Source: Mucilaginibacter sp. (GTDB lineage: Bacteria; Bacteroidota; Bacteroidia; Sphingobacteriales; Sphingobacteriaceae). From it: a stretch of DNA of 6,054 nt. Below, piece after piece: positions 5,449-6,054 of this stretch. The translations under genes and the position numbers were made by a program. The notes beneath the pieces are model-generated. The model ran no database searches. It was not told where the DNA came from and saw nothing but the letters and a program-made list of their open reading frames with translations. Each line of letters begins with the position of its first letter. Within the stretch, counting starts at the first letter, position 1. The stretch lies in contig JACMRC010000040.1 in assembly GCA_014376655.1 (NCBI GenBank), forward strand, positions 1 to 6,054, in the 5' to 3' direction.

Positions 5449-6054
5449 TTAATAAAAAACGTAGAAAAGTGATAAGTTAAGAAAAGATTCGTGTTTATTC
5501 TGCAAAGCGCCTTCAACGTTAACAGGTATAGAGTATTTATAAGCTAACTCGAAAGTGTAATGCGGTGTATTATAAGCTATAGGTATTTTAAAGCTATAAT
5601 TAAGGAAATTTAAGCGCCCGTTATTAACCCCATTTTCGCTTGATTTAATTACTAAACCTTCCTCATGTTCAAGATAATAACGCTGAACAAAATTTTGCGT
5701 ACCTATAATAACGCTTACCGCGGGGTTAAACGACAAGTAATCCTGATCGGTAAAAATATTGCCTTTAGTTTCAAAGTATCTTGATTGCGATACGGTCATA
5801 AAAAAATCGCTTGATTTACCAAACAGGTAATCTAATATTACGGTCGACTTAAATGGCTTCCAGTCATACGCGTTTTTCCAATTAACATCATTTGATGTTG
5901 CAGACTCAATAATGCGTTCTTTTTTATTAAATATAAACCGGTTATAGGATATAGAACCCGAGAATTTTTTTGTTGGATGATATAAATAACCACCGCCTAA
6001 ATCAACCTCATCAACAAACGTGCGGTAGCCTAACAGCCTTAAAGCCGAGCCATA
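5449..6054 (-). CDS. Probable outer-membrane beta-barrel protein, 3' part
   Basis: The frame is open from the stop at 5449 to the right edge, giving 201 visible residues; the ATG at 5799 is internal, not the start. The sequence is a series of short amphipathic segments of alternating hydrophobic and polar residues with many Tyr and Phe, for example FSGSISYNRFIF, STVILDYLF, DFFMTVSQSRYF, FELAYKYSIPV and FLNLSLFYVFY. The chain ends in an aromatic residue, as outer-membrane barrel proteins do for recognition by BamA. No TonB-box or plug domain is visible, but the N-terminus is missing. I do not recognise a named family. It lies 9 bp before the response regulator gene and is surely cotranscribed with the two-component system, suggesting that the barrel is a target or a partner in its signalling. 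Confidence 0.72.
   Translation of the reverse strand, partial: YGSALRLLGYRTFVDEVDLGGGYLYHPTKKFSGSISYNRFIFNKKERIIESATSNDVNWKNAYDWKPFKSTVILDYLFGKSSDFFMTVSQSRYFETKGNIFTDQDYLSFNPAVSVIIGTQNFVQRYYLEHEEGLVIKSSENGVNNGRLNFLNYSFKIPIAYNTPHYTFELAYKYSIPVNVEGALQNKHESFLNLSLFYVFY

Overview
The window looks like a chromosomal segment from a Bacteroidota bacterium, most likely the Sphingobacteriaceae (Mucilaginibacter/Pedobacter type). This rests on protein family resemblance, moderate G+C, weak or absent Shine-Dalgarno sequences, and TAnnTTTG-like promoter elements near gene starts. No database search was possible, so the taxon is an inference.

Left part (1-1286). The 3' end of a cysteine-rich (CCG-domain) iron-sulfur protein runs on the + strand. 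It shares its stop-codon palindrome with a convergent minus-strand gene for a small exported protein of unknown function. That gene is divergent from a + strand gene for a Bacteroidota family often labelled 'ABC transporter ATPase', although this protein has no nucleotide-binding motifs.

Middle (1287-1664). This is a 378-bp gap between convergent genes. It holds the most unusual structure in the window: five perfect copies of the 9-mer TCACGCGAT, starting at 1367, 1377, 1398, 1419 and 1440, with degenerate copies between and around them. The whole runs at a register of about 10.5 bp, so every copy lies on the same face of the DNA helix. It is not a CRISPR array and not in an obvious promoter. 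Its function is unknown.

Right part (1665-6054), all on the minus strand. Read 5' to 3' from the right edge it carries: the 3' part of a probable outer-membrane beta-barrel protein; an OmpR-type response regulator; a membrane histidine kinase, with the three packed 9 bp and 2 bp apart as an operon; then a separate transcription unit for a secreted glycine-rich protein with a C-terminal repeat pair (probably DUF6515), ended by a clear intrinsic terminator; and finally a monofunctional peptidoglycan glycosyltransferase (mtgA). Most of these products belong to the cell envelope: a barrel with its own two-component system, a secreted Gly/Tyr-rich protein and a murein polymerase. Joint function beyond the barrel-regulator-kinase operon is not shown by the sequence.

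No RNA genes, insertion sequences, CRISPR arrays or integrase remnants were seen. Apart from the phased repeat array, the window looks like ordinary core or near-core chromosome.
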